DNA of 59,497 bases from Trebouxia sp. TZW2008 (Eukaryota > Chlorophyta > Trebouxiophyceae > Trebouxiales > Trebouxiaceae), in contig BDIU01000060.1 in assembly GCA_002118135.1 (NCBI GenBank), positions 1-59,497 on the forward strand, written 5' to 3'. Positions 46,301 through 58,200 of the stretch are shown piece after piece (position 1 is the first letter of the stretch; each line of letters begins with the position of its first letter). Position numbers and translations under genes: made by a program. The notes beneath the pieces are model-generated. The model was not told where the DNA came from. It ran no database searches and was given only the letters and a program-made list of their open reading frames with translations.

Positions 46301-49300
46301 TTGCCGCAAGCGACATGCATGATACGGTGCCTCAACATGCAGAAGTGGCAGCAGAGTTTGTTTGGTGCAACAAGATCCAGTGCTAGAAAAGCCGTTCTGA
46401 ATGTCTAACAAGCTCCGCTGCTGTCTGCCCAGAAATGCTGTCCCTGCTGTTCAACCCAATGCCAGCTTAAAAGAGTAAATGCTGCATACTTTGACTGCAA
46501 CAGTTGAGTTTTGTTGTGGACTGAAGGTCTGATGCATGCAGGGCTGCCATGACACCTTTCCTGGCCAACCAATCCATTGGAAATCACAGCTACAAGCCGT
46601 GGTTGCATGACAGAAGCAGTAATACTCACAAAGTGACTGAGATCCGCTTGTTGCTTGACAGAAAGAGATGATGCATGCAGGGCTGTCACGACACTTTTCC
46701 TAGCCCACCAATCTGTTGGAGTTGACAGTTACAAATGACTGAAGAGTTGATGCTTGACTGCAAGGGACCCCAAACGCATGGCAGAAGCAGTGTTACCTTC
46801 AAAGTGACTGAGAACTTTTTGCTTGACCCAAAGACCTCATGCATGCAGGGCTGCCATGACATCTCTCCTAGCCCACCAATCTGTTGGAGTTGACAGTTAC
46901 AATTGACTGAAGAGTTGACGCTTGACTGCAAGGGATCCCGAGTGCATGGCAGAAGCAGTGTTACCTACAAAGTGACTGAGAATGTTTTGCTTGACAGAAA
47001 GGGATCATGCATGCAGGGCTGCCATGGCACCTTTCCTTGCCAACCAATCTGTTGGAGTTGACAGCTACAAGTGGATGCTAATTGGAGAAGATGACACAGT
47101 CTTCTTTGTTGACAATGCCATGAAGCTGCTGCATCACCTGGATCACAACCTCCCATACTTCCTTACCGACAACATCCAGTATCCTCAACAGCACATTGAT
47201 GGTGATACTTTTTTCTTTTAAATGTCGAAGCATTTCCTTGGCAGGCAATAATCGGATGCTGCACTTGCTTCTGCAACTGCTACATTTTCAAAACAGACTT
47301 CATGCAAAACCAACAGCACTGATAGCTCAGCATTATACGACCAATGACTACTTTCAGCTCTTTTGGATGCCAGTAGTCACATTCAAGTCCCACAGAACAG
47401 CACTGCTCTGGATGGTTTTGTGCAGTGTGTCAAGCATCAGTTTGGCATGTGTCACTGAGCTGCTGTCAGCTTGAGCAAGCAAGTCACGCAGCTAAAAAAC
47501 TCCTAACGAGCTGTTCAGCATTGCAAATGTATGTTCCTGGTATGCAGGCACACAGTATGTGGGGATGAATCCCAACCCCAGGGCCCCCCGCTGCTTGCCC
47601 TGTAACTACGCGGACCCCCTTCAAGGCCACTATCACAACCCCCAGACCTTCAACGCCACCCCAGTAAGTAATACACTCTGGGATGATGTTGCCCTGCAAA
47701 TTGCTTGCTGGCTTGTGAAGTTTGAAGAACTATGGAGTGTATAAATGATGAGCATGTCGGGTACAGGCATGTCTCTCGCCACTACATATTGCTTGACAAT
47801 GGCGGTTCTCTTGTAAGCAACGTTGAGCATGCTGCGTGCAGCAATGTCAGCACTGATTGGTTGTTGCTGGCTGTCATGTGTTTCCCAATCATCTTGTGAA
47901 GCAGTGCGTGAGTTGCACAAAGGTATACTCGAGTGTATGTCTGTATAAATGGCGGCCAGACAAGAAAGAAAAAATGATGTTGCACATGTTGGTTGCAGGC
48001 ATGTCCATGCACACAAATGGCTGTGTGTCAGTCAGACAATATGTGGCTGACGGACCACCTGTGTCGCTTCAAATTCAACCCACCTGGCCGCGGCTACGCC
48101 TTTCATCTGGGTGAGTCCAGTCTGGTTCCTTAATTGAAACCAAAAATAAGATCTGTACCAGTAATGTCACACTCGTCCATGCTGTACCCGCATCGCCTCA
48201 GACTCTCATCAGCAACGTCTGTTCCTGTGACTGTTCAGCAAAAGCGTATATGCAGTGGGCTTGTCTCGAAATCGATGTTGGTCACAACAGTGCATCATTA
48301 AACAACAGCCTTGTTTTTACATTGTTGAAGAAATTGTCAATCCAAAACTTGTATGAGGCAAGATGTGTCTGATTTGAAAAGTGCTATCGCCATGACATGC
48401 AGGTGCAGGGGCCATAATCAGTTCAGGGCTGATGCGCATGCTGGACTTTGACACAGTAGAGCAGGACCTCAGCAACAGGACCTACTTTGCATCAGGAGGT
48501 AGATATGTCATGCACGCATGACTTATCCATGTGATGACTCATCAGAGGTTTTGCAGCATTGTGACTTCACCACATGACCTGATGTTGTAATGCCAGAAGT
48601 TTCTGTATTCAGGCCAGTACAGTTGCCTTTTGTATATTTGTATATACATTATATACAATATGGTATATATACTTATATATATTTGTAGAAGCAGCCTCCA
48701 AGTGCCATTGCAGGAAGCAAGCATCAAGCCAATCTGACAGACCTCACTTTGTTGCTGAGTTGCATCCTGTGGCCTTGCCTCTGACCTTTTTTTTTTTTTT
48801 TCACATGCTATACACTTTGCAACATCTTGTGTGATTAGCAGACTGTTTCCTGGCTGACTTTTTGACTACTTCCTGCTGTTTGCATTGCAGAGTCAATGCT
48901 GGCTGAGCTGCTGTGGAACAGCATGCAAAGTCAAAGTGATACACCGTTCTCTTTATGTCATTTTGTGCTTCCAGCAGACTATCCCTGACTTACTGAGGTC
49001 ATCCTGTTATTTGCGTCGCAGAGTCAATGCTGGCTGAGCTGCTGTGGCGCAAGCTGTCACTGCTGCCCACAGATCCAGGTGAACCTTCAGCTTTTGCTGT
49101 TTACAGAGATCTGTGTGACCAATTATTTCTCTTGCATTGCTGGCTGAGCTGCTGTGGCGTAAGCTGTCGCTGCTACCCACAGATCCAGGTGAACCTTCAG
49201 CCTTTGCCTTTTCCAAATATGCGCGTGACAAATTCTGTATCTGAAATTGCGAAACCAACGAAAATCTGTGTGGCCAACTGTGCATGTTGACTTGTGGAAC

Positions 49301-50226
49301 CACCAAAATGCTGTCCACTTGTACGCCTACACTTAGCTTCATTCCAGACTGTGTTGCTCTCTTCTGTATTTATCATTATGTTCCATGTTTATGCTTTGAT
49401 ACTCACCACTGCATATTTATGTTTATATTATTTTGCAGGGTATGGCTATCTGAGACCACATGTGCGCTTGTTTGATCCTGGCTGGCGAGGCCCTCTGGTC
49501 AGTAGTGGCAGATCTGGCCTGACTGCAAACTACGGCAATGACCCTGTGGGTCTGATCACCAGGTGATGTTGACAACATTCTTTGCCATGATGCATTGGCA
49601 GATCTGGGCAGACTGCAAATCATGGCAGCAATGAACTTATTGAACTCATTACTAGGTTGCAGCCGTAGCACTGTCTGCACAGTGATTTATAATCAGGTCT
49701 GGGTTGATTGCAAGGCTAGGCATAGATGTCAGATTGCTTTCATGACTCTGGCTATTTGATGCACTTAGACAGGTTTGAATGCTTCACAGTCACTGTCTGG
49801 CTCTGGCAGTCATCTGCTGTGTGACCACTGCCCTGTGCTAGTGTGTCGTATGGACTGGACACATGCTATGGACCACACGCTGCTGTGTTAATGTATAATG
49901 TATATACACAACACATGACAAAGGTGCCACTTTTGCTGCGGCTGCATCTGTGCTTTCAATGCAGGCTGGCTGTTGCAACCCAAGGCTGGTGCAATGTTGA
50001 ATGTGAAGACCAGCTGCAGCACACAATCAGCTCACATATAGGCAGCGCCACAGCGGATCAGATTGTAAACAAGTACAAAATTGAGCATGATTCGTTGCTT
50101 GCAAATTATACTGGACCTGGCACACAGACAGCTGCTGCATACTTGCACCTGAAGATGGCAGAGCTAATCGAGAAGTATGACAAGCAGCAGAAGAACCGTC
50201 AGTGGTTTGATGTGTATGACTTCTGA
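43307..50226 (+). CDS. Fringe/DUF604-type glycosyltransferase (GT31-like), type II membrane protein
   Basis: Transfers a sugar to a glycoprotein or glycolipid in the Golgi; donor and acceptor unknown. Eleven exons all in phase: 43307-43497, 44524-44859, 45607-45679, 46130-46266, 47017-47201, 47548-47663, 47999-48110, 48403-48498, 49022-49078, 49439-49562, 49965-50226; 562 residues. A short basic N-terminus and one hydrophobic segment (AAVASALLIFVAAPIALL, about residues 13-30) form a signal anchor. The catalytic part shows SYKWMLIGEDDTVFFVDNAM, where EDD is the DxD-type metal/nucleotide-sugar site of fringe-like enzymes, then GAGAIISSGLMRML, equivalent to the acceptor-side GGGG-A loop. Two Cys-rich stretches (RCLPCNYADP; ACPCTQMAVCQSD) suggest disulfides. 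The family call is firm; the specificity is not. Confidence 0.88.
43775..44300 (+). repeat. ~58-bp minisatellite in glycosyltransferase intron 1
   Basis: Nine to ten imperfect copies of a 55-65 bp unit with ttgagcccagcacctttttt and gcattgcctgta. Unlike the other arrays it does not resemble an adjacent exon. Confidence 0.88.
46055..46112. repeat. (CTGA)n microsatellite
   Basis: Tetramer run of gactgactgact abutting the acceptor of exon 46130-46266. The run may serve as part of the pyrimidine-containing 3' intron end. Confidence 0.9.
46525..47075 (+). repeat. Tandem copies of glycosyltransferase exon 47017-47201 acceptor edge
   Basis: Copies of gcatgcag|ggctgcca and the next ~55 bases begin near 46541, 46680, 46849 and 47017. 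Stops or base changes mark the first three. The last continues into SYKWMLIGEDDT and fits phase. Confidence 0.88.
48620..48685. repeat. AT-rich (TATA)n stretch
   Basis: Run of tatata/tataca in the intron after exon 48403-48498, followed ~100 bp later by a T run at 48788-48800. Confidence 0.85.
48885..49200 (+). repeat. Three copies of the short glycosyltransferase exon 49022-49078
   Basis: tgctggctgagctgctgtgg occurs at about 48896, 49027 and 49138. The first lacks the distal half and the third lacks the acceptor but keeps the donor atccag|gtgaac. The middle copy has both sites and fits phase. Confidence 0.88.
49500..49720 (+). repeat. Copies of glycosyltransferase exon 49439-49562 donor edge
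   Basis: ggcagatctggcctgactgc in the exon recurs as degenerate copies near 49599 and 49697, the second ending in a donor-like ctaggttgcag region. Confidence 0.75.
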
Positions 50227-51077
50227 TGCAAGCAAATTTGGGTGGGGACAAACATGAAGAGCGCAAGCATTCCAAGTGCAGATGCTAGCGCTTGATGGCT
50301 AGTCACAACATGAGAGGAGTGCAACTGTCTGGACATTCTGGACAGCATGTAGGGAAACAATCATCAAGAGCGTGATGACGCACAATTGTGAAGAGCATTC
50401 TGAATGCATACTTAATCCCTAGAGATGCCTAGCCACATTGAGGGAGGAGTGGCGATGTCTTGAAGTTCTTGACAGCATGCTGGGAAACAATCATGAAGAG
50501 CATGCTGGTGCACAAGTCTCAAGAGCATGCTGATGTGAGGAAGTTCCAATGACGAAGTTCAGATCTGAGGCGTTTCACTTTCTGAAGTCGAGGGACATTG
50601 ATCTTACTTGTACGCTTTCCTGGAGTCAGACGAAGTGCGGGGTGCAGGCTGAATAGTGTACATTACATGAAGCAGATGCACAGTTGGGCTGAAAACTTCA
50701 AGGCAATCCTCAGATACACCATAGCCTGTTTGAGGCAGACCCGATATCTTGTGAAGTCGAACATCTGGTTGATGTTTTAAAGAGGCTAGCATTGCTTGAT
50801 GTCAAGGTTTGCGCAGGCTAGTGTCATGCGCATTATCTGTATCATGCTGAAATGGTTGCCACTGATGTTCACACGCTTTTCAAGGATCTGTCAATTGATT
50901 GCAACGTGTGCACATCCTGACACGTCATTTCATTAGAGCACAGTCGTCTTGGTGCAATCTTTACATTTTGTCAGTCGAGCATGAAACGCCATTCATGTAC
51001 TTGTAATGTACAAGCGTCCTGACTACCTAAATCTTTAAGTATGCTGCAAGACATGGTGTGCACACCGTGTCGTGTTG
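50227..51077. other. Intergenic, 3' flank of the glycosyltransferase with a two-copy repeat
   Basis: No gene recognised. A ~120-bp unit containing gggaaacaatcat-aagagc is present twice (about 50350-50400 and 50470-50530). Confidence 0.55.
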
Positions 51078-52177
51078 TCAATTGACAGCAGATGCAGCTG
51101 CGACGGCAGCCACCCAAGTCTTTCGTTGAAGAGACTGCTTGAACAAGTCAGGGAATTTGTGGTATGCGTTTGATGCCTCACTGAAGACTGCACTACAGGG
51201 AGCAAAGTAACGATGCAGTTTTGACTAGACATCGGATTCAACTGCTGCTAACTTCATTCGTCACCTTTTTGCCATGATGATCACAACCCTGCGCAAAAGG
51301 TGAAATTGCCCTGTCTGACTGTACTCTATACGCAAGCAGGTCATCATGCAATTGCTGCAAGTACTCTGACTGAGCGTACAACATGAAAATGCTCTGGAAT
51401 GATGTCCTCTCACAGTTGCTCAGCACTTGAGCCACAAAGTGAAGGCGTTTCAAAGAGTGAAAGTTTCATATTTTGTTGTCAACAGTCACAGTGTCTGTCA
51501 TCTGCTGCCAGCTCCTGTGGGTGGCTCTGAGTATGTATACACAAAGCCCTCTGTCAGAAAGTGAATTGCCATTCGCAAGTACTCTTTCCAATCATTTGTT
51601 GCCTGGTTATCACTTGACATCACTAGTTTGGCAGGGCTCTCCACTTCAAATGATCTCAAGTGCTGTTGACTGGTCATGTGTTTGTCAAGCCTGCATACAT
51701 CAAAGGTGGAAATTGTCAGGCACTGTGGCACAGGCTCATACAGCAAGCATTACGTATCAGCTTTCTGCTTATTATCTCAGCATGCCAACTGCTGCAAGTG
51801 GATTGTTCAACAAACTGCAGAGCGGGGAGCTGTGTACCTGTAAGCGATTTCGGTTCCGACACGTTGAGGAAGGTGCAGCCGTCAAAACGTCGCTGCAGTC
51901 AAGTGCGCAAAGACGCGTCGCGAAGCAGCGGGGCCAAGGGAAGCCAGGCCTGCAGCGCCATAGCAACGCTATCGGGCAAGTGTGTTGTGTATACGCGCTG
52001 CGGGCAGCCACTGAACTGGTTACTAGCATTGAAGTTGCACATACAAAATGAGAGAAGCCCGTCTTGTCCTACCTTACCACTGCAAAAGATATCTTTCGAG
52101 ATACCAATGTCTGAACCTGTAGAAGGCTGGTTGCTTCTCGCGTCCTGATGTGACCTTCAGCTTGGTGCGCGGCGACA
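51078..52177 (-). CDS. Unidentified multi-exon gene, partly resolved
   Basis: Several stretches on the minus strand look coding. The 3'-most exon (51176-51078) reads ASNAYHKFPDLFKQSLQRKT...ASAVN-stop. It follows in phase an exon ending at 51265 that contains SEYLQQLHDDLLAYRVQSDR. Further upstream a frame around 51700-51530 reads HLRSFEVESPAKLVMSSDNQ and DWKEYLRMAIHFLTEGF. A candidate start is the ATG near 52177 (MSPRTKLKVTSGREKQPAFY). The joins upstream of 51450 do not keep phase with the splice sites I can see, so the model is incomplete. I do not recognise the family. It is convergent with the glycosyltransferase. Confidence 0.4.
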
Positions 52178-52296
52178 TAAGATAGATGCAGAGAACTTCA
52201 GCATGCATGCGCAGTTTCGGCACGCTCCGCGCTGGCTCGAATGCAGTTGCAGGCAGTTGGTTGTGACTGCGGGACTTCGGTCAACTTCAAAACCGC

Positions 52297-55200
52297 CTAT
52301 TCATGACTCATCGCCATACCAAATGCTGCATTGACAGCGGTGGCCTCCTTGCCTGGAGGAGCGTTTGCATCTCTCAGTGCAGGCTTGACGACGCCAGGCT
52401 CTGAGACGTTGGTCTTTACTCCTGTAGTTTTGTTCAGTACGGTGGTCATCACTGTTTCCTGTGTCTGATTGCGACTGCAAATTTTCAAACAAATCTAGAG
52501 AAACAACCTGCAAAAATAGTGCTGCACAATTCTGCAAAGAGCAGTCACTGTATCAAGGCTATCTTCTTGCTGCCATGGTGCAAAATGTCATCAAGGTCAC
52601 ATTGATCTGCATTGAGGCTACAGCTACTTCTCAGTCAGTTCTCTGAAGCCCGCCCAGTTTGCTGGTGCCATATCGCTGTGCTGTTCCATCACTGCCAGCA
52701 ATGTACTGCTTGGACCGTCAACCAGGACTTCTCCTGTGCTGTGGTGCTTCCGCATGACCTTTGTCTCCTCTAGAATGGCCTTTGCCTCCCCCCACTGCCC
52801 GCTGCGGTACAACTCGAAGCCCTGCTGAAATCGCTTCAGGAACGGTGTGGTAACACCCCAGGTGGACATGAGGTCAGGATGCTGCGCAAATTCATTCTCC
52901 ATAGCCTTCATGCTGAATGTCACATTGGGCGGGGGAGCGGGTGCAGCCTCTGCCATGCTGTGCTCTGCTGCTACAATGGCGGGAACAGGAATTCGATCCA
53001 GATTGACATCGTAGGTGAAGAGGTCCATTGGCTTGATGCTGCCTTTCACCGTGACGCAATCCACTTGTCGCACCCGCCTTCTGAGCGCTGGCGAAAGCAG
53101 CTTGACGAAGTCGCCGCTGATGAGGATGGTGCTGCCGAACTGCTTCGTGGCCGCCTCCAGCCGTGACGCCATGTTGACGTTTGGAGACAGGTAGGAGGCG
53201 TCAATCTTGAACTTGGACCCGATGGCGCCTTCAATGGCCCAGCCGACATGCAAGCCAAAGCCCATCTTGACCTGGTAGCCTGGCATCCGCGCCAGCAAGT
53301 CCTCTCGCTTGCAGAAAGACTGCAGCCTCTGCGACCTCTTGATGGCAGCTTGAATCACCACAAAGGCCGCCAGTGCCCTGTCTGCCACTTCTCTGATCTG
53401 CCACTCAAGCTCAGACTCGTGCTGCAGCTTGCTCTTCTGCACAGCAGCCACAATCGCACGTTACTGGCTAGCGCATAAGTTCTGCCCCAAGGCAGGATTG
53501 CTGCTGTCAGCAAGAGTGCTGCCAGGATTTGGTCGTGGTGGGAGCAGAACAGCCTGGCAGCTTAGTCAACTCTGGCAGAGCTCATTGCAGGAAAGCCACA
53601 CAGAACTCAAGCAGGCAAACCAAAGCAGGGCAGTGCAGGGCAGGGCAGGGCAGGGCACAGCACAGTGACTTGCAAGGATGTCTGAATCACTTGAATCACC
53701 TCTATGTCATAAGAATCAGATCCTGAGGTTAATCTTGTGATGTCCTCCACTGTGCAGCCTTTTGGAAATTTCCACACAAGCAGAAAGGCATCCCCAATGT
53801 TCTTGTTGGGGGCACCACCATGCAACGCCACCTGGATATGCAGCTGGGCTGTTCAAGTGCGTCTTTAGTTTGCAAAAAAGTTTTGTCGATGTCAACATGA
53901 CAACAGATTTGCCTGCAGCAGTCTTGACTTCTTCTTTTCTGCTACAGTTGAATCGACTAATTGCACATGTTCAGACTGCTTGTGTACACGCAAAAATTTG
54001 ACACAGGCAAGCCAAGCTGTGCATTGCAGACGCATGCACAGAACTTTGGATCAGGCTCCTGAGCCAGCCACAAACTGATCACAGACAGAATGCTTTAGAG
54101 ATAGGCTGATGCTCACCTCTGTGTGTACAATGTCCGCAATGGTGTTGACAAACTCCATAATGTCTTCTTGCAGCACTTCAGTTGTGTCTGTGAAGTTCCT
54201 GATGTCACAGAACCCAAAGATGGCCACAACTTTGTTGCCAGGAATCATAGGATTTAGGTCTCCACCACTCCTGATATTGTTGGCTATGACCTCTGCTCCA
54301 GCATCACCAAAGCCCACTGCCAACAAGCTGCAGATCTTGTTAATGGAGTTTTCCAGGATTCTGGTCTCCATCTGAGGGTCGTCACTGTGGTTGTTGCTGC
54401 TCTCTGGCTTCGCAAGAGGGTTCTCTGACACATCCCGTACCTATGCATACCCCACTTGCTGTCAGACAGGCGCCTGCCTGTCTCAACACCAAGTGACAAT
54501 GCAGATGTGTGCAGTGCCTGCGTGATGACCACCTATAAGCAATACAATACTACCCTGCTCACATGGCAACTGATCGTAACAGTGACAAGCATCAATGCAT
54601 GCCGTTCACGCATGCCCGCAGGCATCAGCTCTAAATGCTAAGTGTTGTGGACAGCAAGCTTTTGTGACACTTGCCTTGCGCAGCATGCGCTCAATTGGTC
54701 GCAGCACCAGGCGGTTGCTGTCATTGTTGAACAGCACTGCCCCACAGCCCAAAGCCACAATGACAAACAAGGAGCGGAACAAGTTCAGCATGGCTCCAAA
54801 GCGTGAGTTCCATCTGACATCAAAGACAGCTGTAGTGACAAAGCACTGCACCCAATGCTGAAGGCCACATGCTGATGTTTGCTCCTGCAAGTCGACAACT
54901 TGAGCTTCTGATATTGCAGGCTTCATGGGTGAGATACTAATGCGTGCACATGTTCAATGCAGACCAAGATCAAGCAGACAAAGTGAACTAAGCAAATGGC
55001 GAAGGCAATGGCACGCTGCAGAGCTATGCAATGTCAACAGCCAGGAGTGTTTTGGTCAACTTGTGTAGACTGGAGGACTTGCAGAGGCTAAAAAGAAGCC
55101 TTGACTACACTGAGGCTTGATATTTGCTTTGCTGAGCACAAACAGCAGATGAGACAGCCTAAAACCAGTTGATTGCTCCTAGGCAGGCTGGTAAGGCATG

Positions 55201-58200
55201 CATACTTCTGCAAACTGTTTAGGGATACGGCTCACCTCAACAGTCAGCAGCTCGTAAGGCCTGTATGGGTAGTGGCTTGTGACACTGACAAAGGTGTCAT
55301 TACACACTGACAAGCTGTGCAGTCCATCAGTCATCTTGAGACCCTACGCAGGTGACACACACTTTTTGAGGTCTTTCTGTCAGCTTGCAGTGGGACATCA
55401 CACCTTCGCGGGTCAGCTTGCTGCGCCTGTTGCCATGGTGCAAGTGTGTCGCTTCATATGAAGCCATCTTGTTTCATTGGCATTCTTGACTGCGCTTTTT
55501 CTCGGTAGCCACAATGTTTTGGAGCGGCAGTAAGATGCAGTACACAAGTGCTTCTGCTGGGCATCATGCTGGACATGCTTGCTTTCAGGCAGACGCCCGA
55601 CTGTAGCGCATCAAAAACATCGAAGCTTTCTTACATTGTTGAGCTCACGCCATCTGCCCCCAATGTTGACAAAGGTATTATTGTTGATTATGCACATACA
55701 AACAGCAAAGCCAAGATGTTGAGGGCCACAGGCAAGGCAAAATGCTCAAGCATGCAGGTAAGAAGTCAATATCAGCTTAGCACATAGGCTGTTTCTGGAA
55801 CCACAGAGTGTAACTGCTCTGATGCCCAACAGCACAGACACTGTTTTTCGTCCCTCTCACGGAAAGTCTGCAAACAATGTTACAAACAGGCAGACCTTGA
55901 GGCAGGCTACCAGGCAACATCTGCTTGAGCGCTTACATGCTTGCAGAGCCTTTGCAAAAGTTGCCATGCAAGTTGCCATGCAGAATGTTTGCAAAGGCTG
56001 CCAAAATACAAAAAGACAGGAGAGCTCACCAGGCGATACGTGCTTGAACTCTTGTAGGCTTGCAGAGCCTCCCAGAATCCTGTGGTGTTGCCTGTGTCCA
56101 AGTACATGTCATGCAGCATCTGGAGACCCGCCTCATTCATGGGTGGGTAGTCTCCATACAGCCCACTACCCAGCTCGAAGGCAGGTATGAACAGCAGCAA
56201 CCCCAGCACACCTGCACAGGCATCACATGCTGATTTGCAGAGCCCCGTAAGAAGCCTGTGGTGTCACCAGTGTCCTGGAACATGTCATGCAGCATCTGGA
56301 GGCCTGCCTCATTCATGGGTGGGTAGTCTCCATACAGCCCACTACCCAGCTCAAAGGCAGGGATGAACAACAGCAACCACAGCACACCTGCAACATGAAC
56401 ATGGCAGGCCATTCACACATGGTGCCAGGTCCATGTCATGCAGCATCTGAAAACCCGCCTCGTTCATGGGTGGGAAATCCCATACAGCCCACTTTCCCAG
56501 CTCAAAGGCAGAAATGAACAGCAGCAAACTTAGCACACCTGCAAGATAAGTTGCACAACATGGTCAAGGCAATCAACAACTGACTGCACAAGAACAGCTT
56601 CAAGGCTCAAGAGAGCGGGTTGCATCTCACCCACTCACGCACAAGCATCTACCAAGATCTGTGACAGGCACAAGAAGCAGCAGCCTCAACAAAGGCATGA
56701 CAGGTGAAATCATTCAGAATCTGTGCTGGACAAATACCTGACACCAGCATGTGCAATGTGTTTTACAGCAGGCAGAGACTCACTGTCTTCTCACATGTAT
56801 CTGCAATGCCGGATGTCATGCTGTGGTGCGCTGCAAACCATGTAATGCTGTTGCAGCAGACGTGTGCCTGGTCTGTACAAGGGCAGCAGTCAAGTTGTGA
56901 TGTGGTGCACAGTCGGCACTAGGTAACCAGCACCATAAATTGCGTGCTTACCTATAATGACCCGTCGAGTGGTCAGGTGTGACAGCTTCTGCCCTACTCT
57001 AGTTCTGGCTAGAGATGCTCGCTGCCCAAAGTGAGCAGGCTTACTCATTGTCAGCCCTCCCTGTATTTCCATTGATCTGACCTGTGCACACAACAGCATG
57101 TCTTTTGACAGTCTTTTTTGACATGCTTCATACGCAAGCCTTGCTTTTGTGATATTTATCATAACTGTGACCCATACAGGATGCTGCATGCCCTGTAATG
57201 GAACCCACACCCTGCAGCACTGGATGACAAAAGTCTTTCCATAGGTGTGCTAACAATACACGTCAGCATAGCGTCAGTGTGCTGGCATGCTTTGCTGTTT
57301 GATTGCACTGGAGTAGATGCACAGAAAGATGGGGCCCCAAGCGCATCTGTGCAAAACTGTTTTGACACCCATTTGCAAGGCTTCACGAGCTTTTGCTTGT
57401 GGAGGTTTCAGACACCAGCTAGGCTGTGATTCATGTTTACAGCATCAACTGCAGCATCAAACGCCATACCTGTTTGGTTAGCTCGTACTGATTGTACAGG
57501 TAGACTAACCGCATGAGCCGCAGGATTCTGCAGACCCTCATGATTTGTCTGGCCTTGTTGGCTGACGTGTTGCTGGTGCCTCTGGCCAGAAATGATACCT
57601 CATCATCTTCAACGGTGTGACTGCTGAGGCTGATGCTGCTCAGGCCGTTCACAATGGCTGGAATGTCTAGTAGCATGGAAAGCGTCGCAACAGTGTCTAT
57701 CAACCTGCATTGCAGTCAAGCTCGGTCAGTATGTGCCAGTAGGGGGAAAAGAGGCACAAACACGTGCTACTCAGACCATTGACTATGGCTGGGATGTCTA
57801 TTAGCATGGAGAGCGTTGCAACAGTGTCAGTGAACCTGCGTTGCATTCAACCTTTGTCGGTGCGTGACATTTGGTCAAACAAGCAATTGTCAAGCCTTAG
57901 CTGTTGCTGGGAGGGCTGCTCAACCATCCACACGTGCTGATGTGCACGTGTATGGAAGCCTTTGGACATTGCTACATACAAACACCAAGCAGACCATCAT
58001 GCTGTTTGCCACTACATACTCAATAGTGCATCACAACATGTAGCTTAATCATGCTAGACCATGAAGCAACCAAGCATGCAGCATTCAATCATGCAACAGT
58101 CAGTCATGCAGTAATCAATCACGCAGCTAGTGCACTCAATCATGCAGCACTCAATTATACAGTAGCACTCAACGATACATATATGGGGCTAGGGCTTACC

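Noticed and set aside
57777..57835. Alternative S3 exon of the cyclase
   Set aside because: The copy is open, but its 59-base length leaves a phase that fits neither exon 57704-57470 nor exon 57081-56952, so inclusion or replacement would break the frame.
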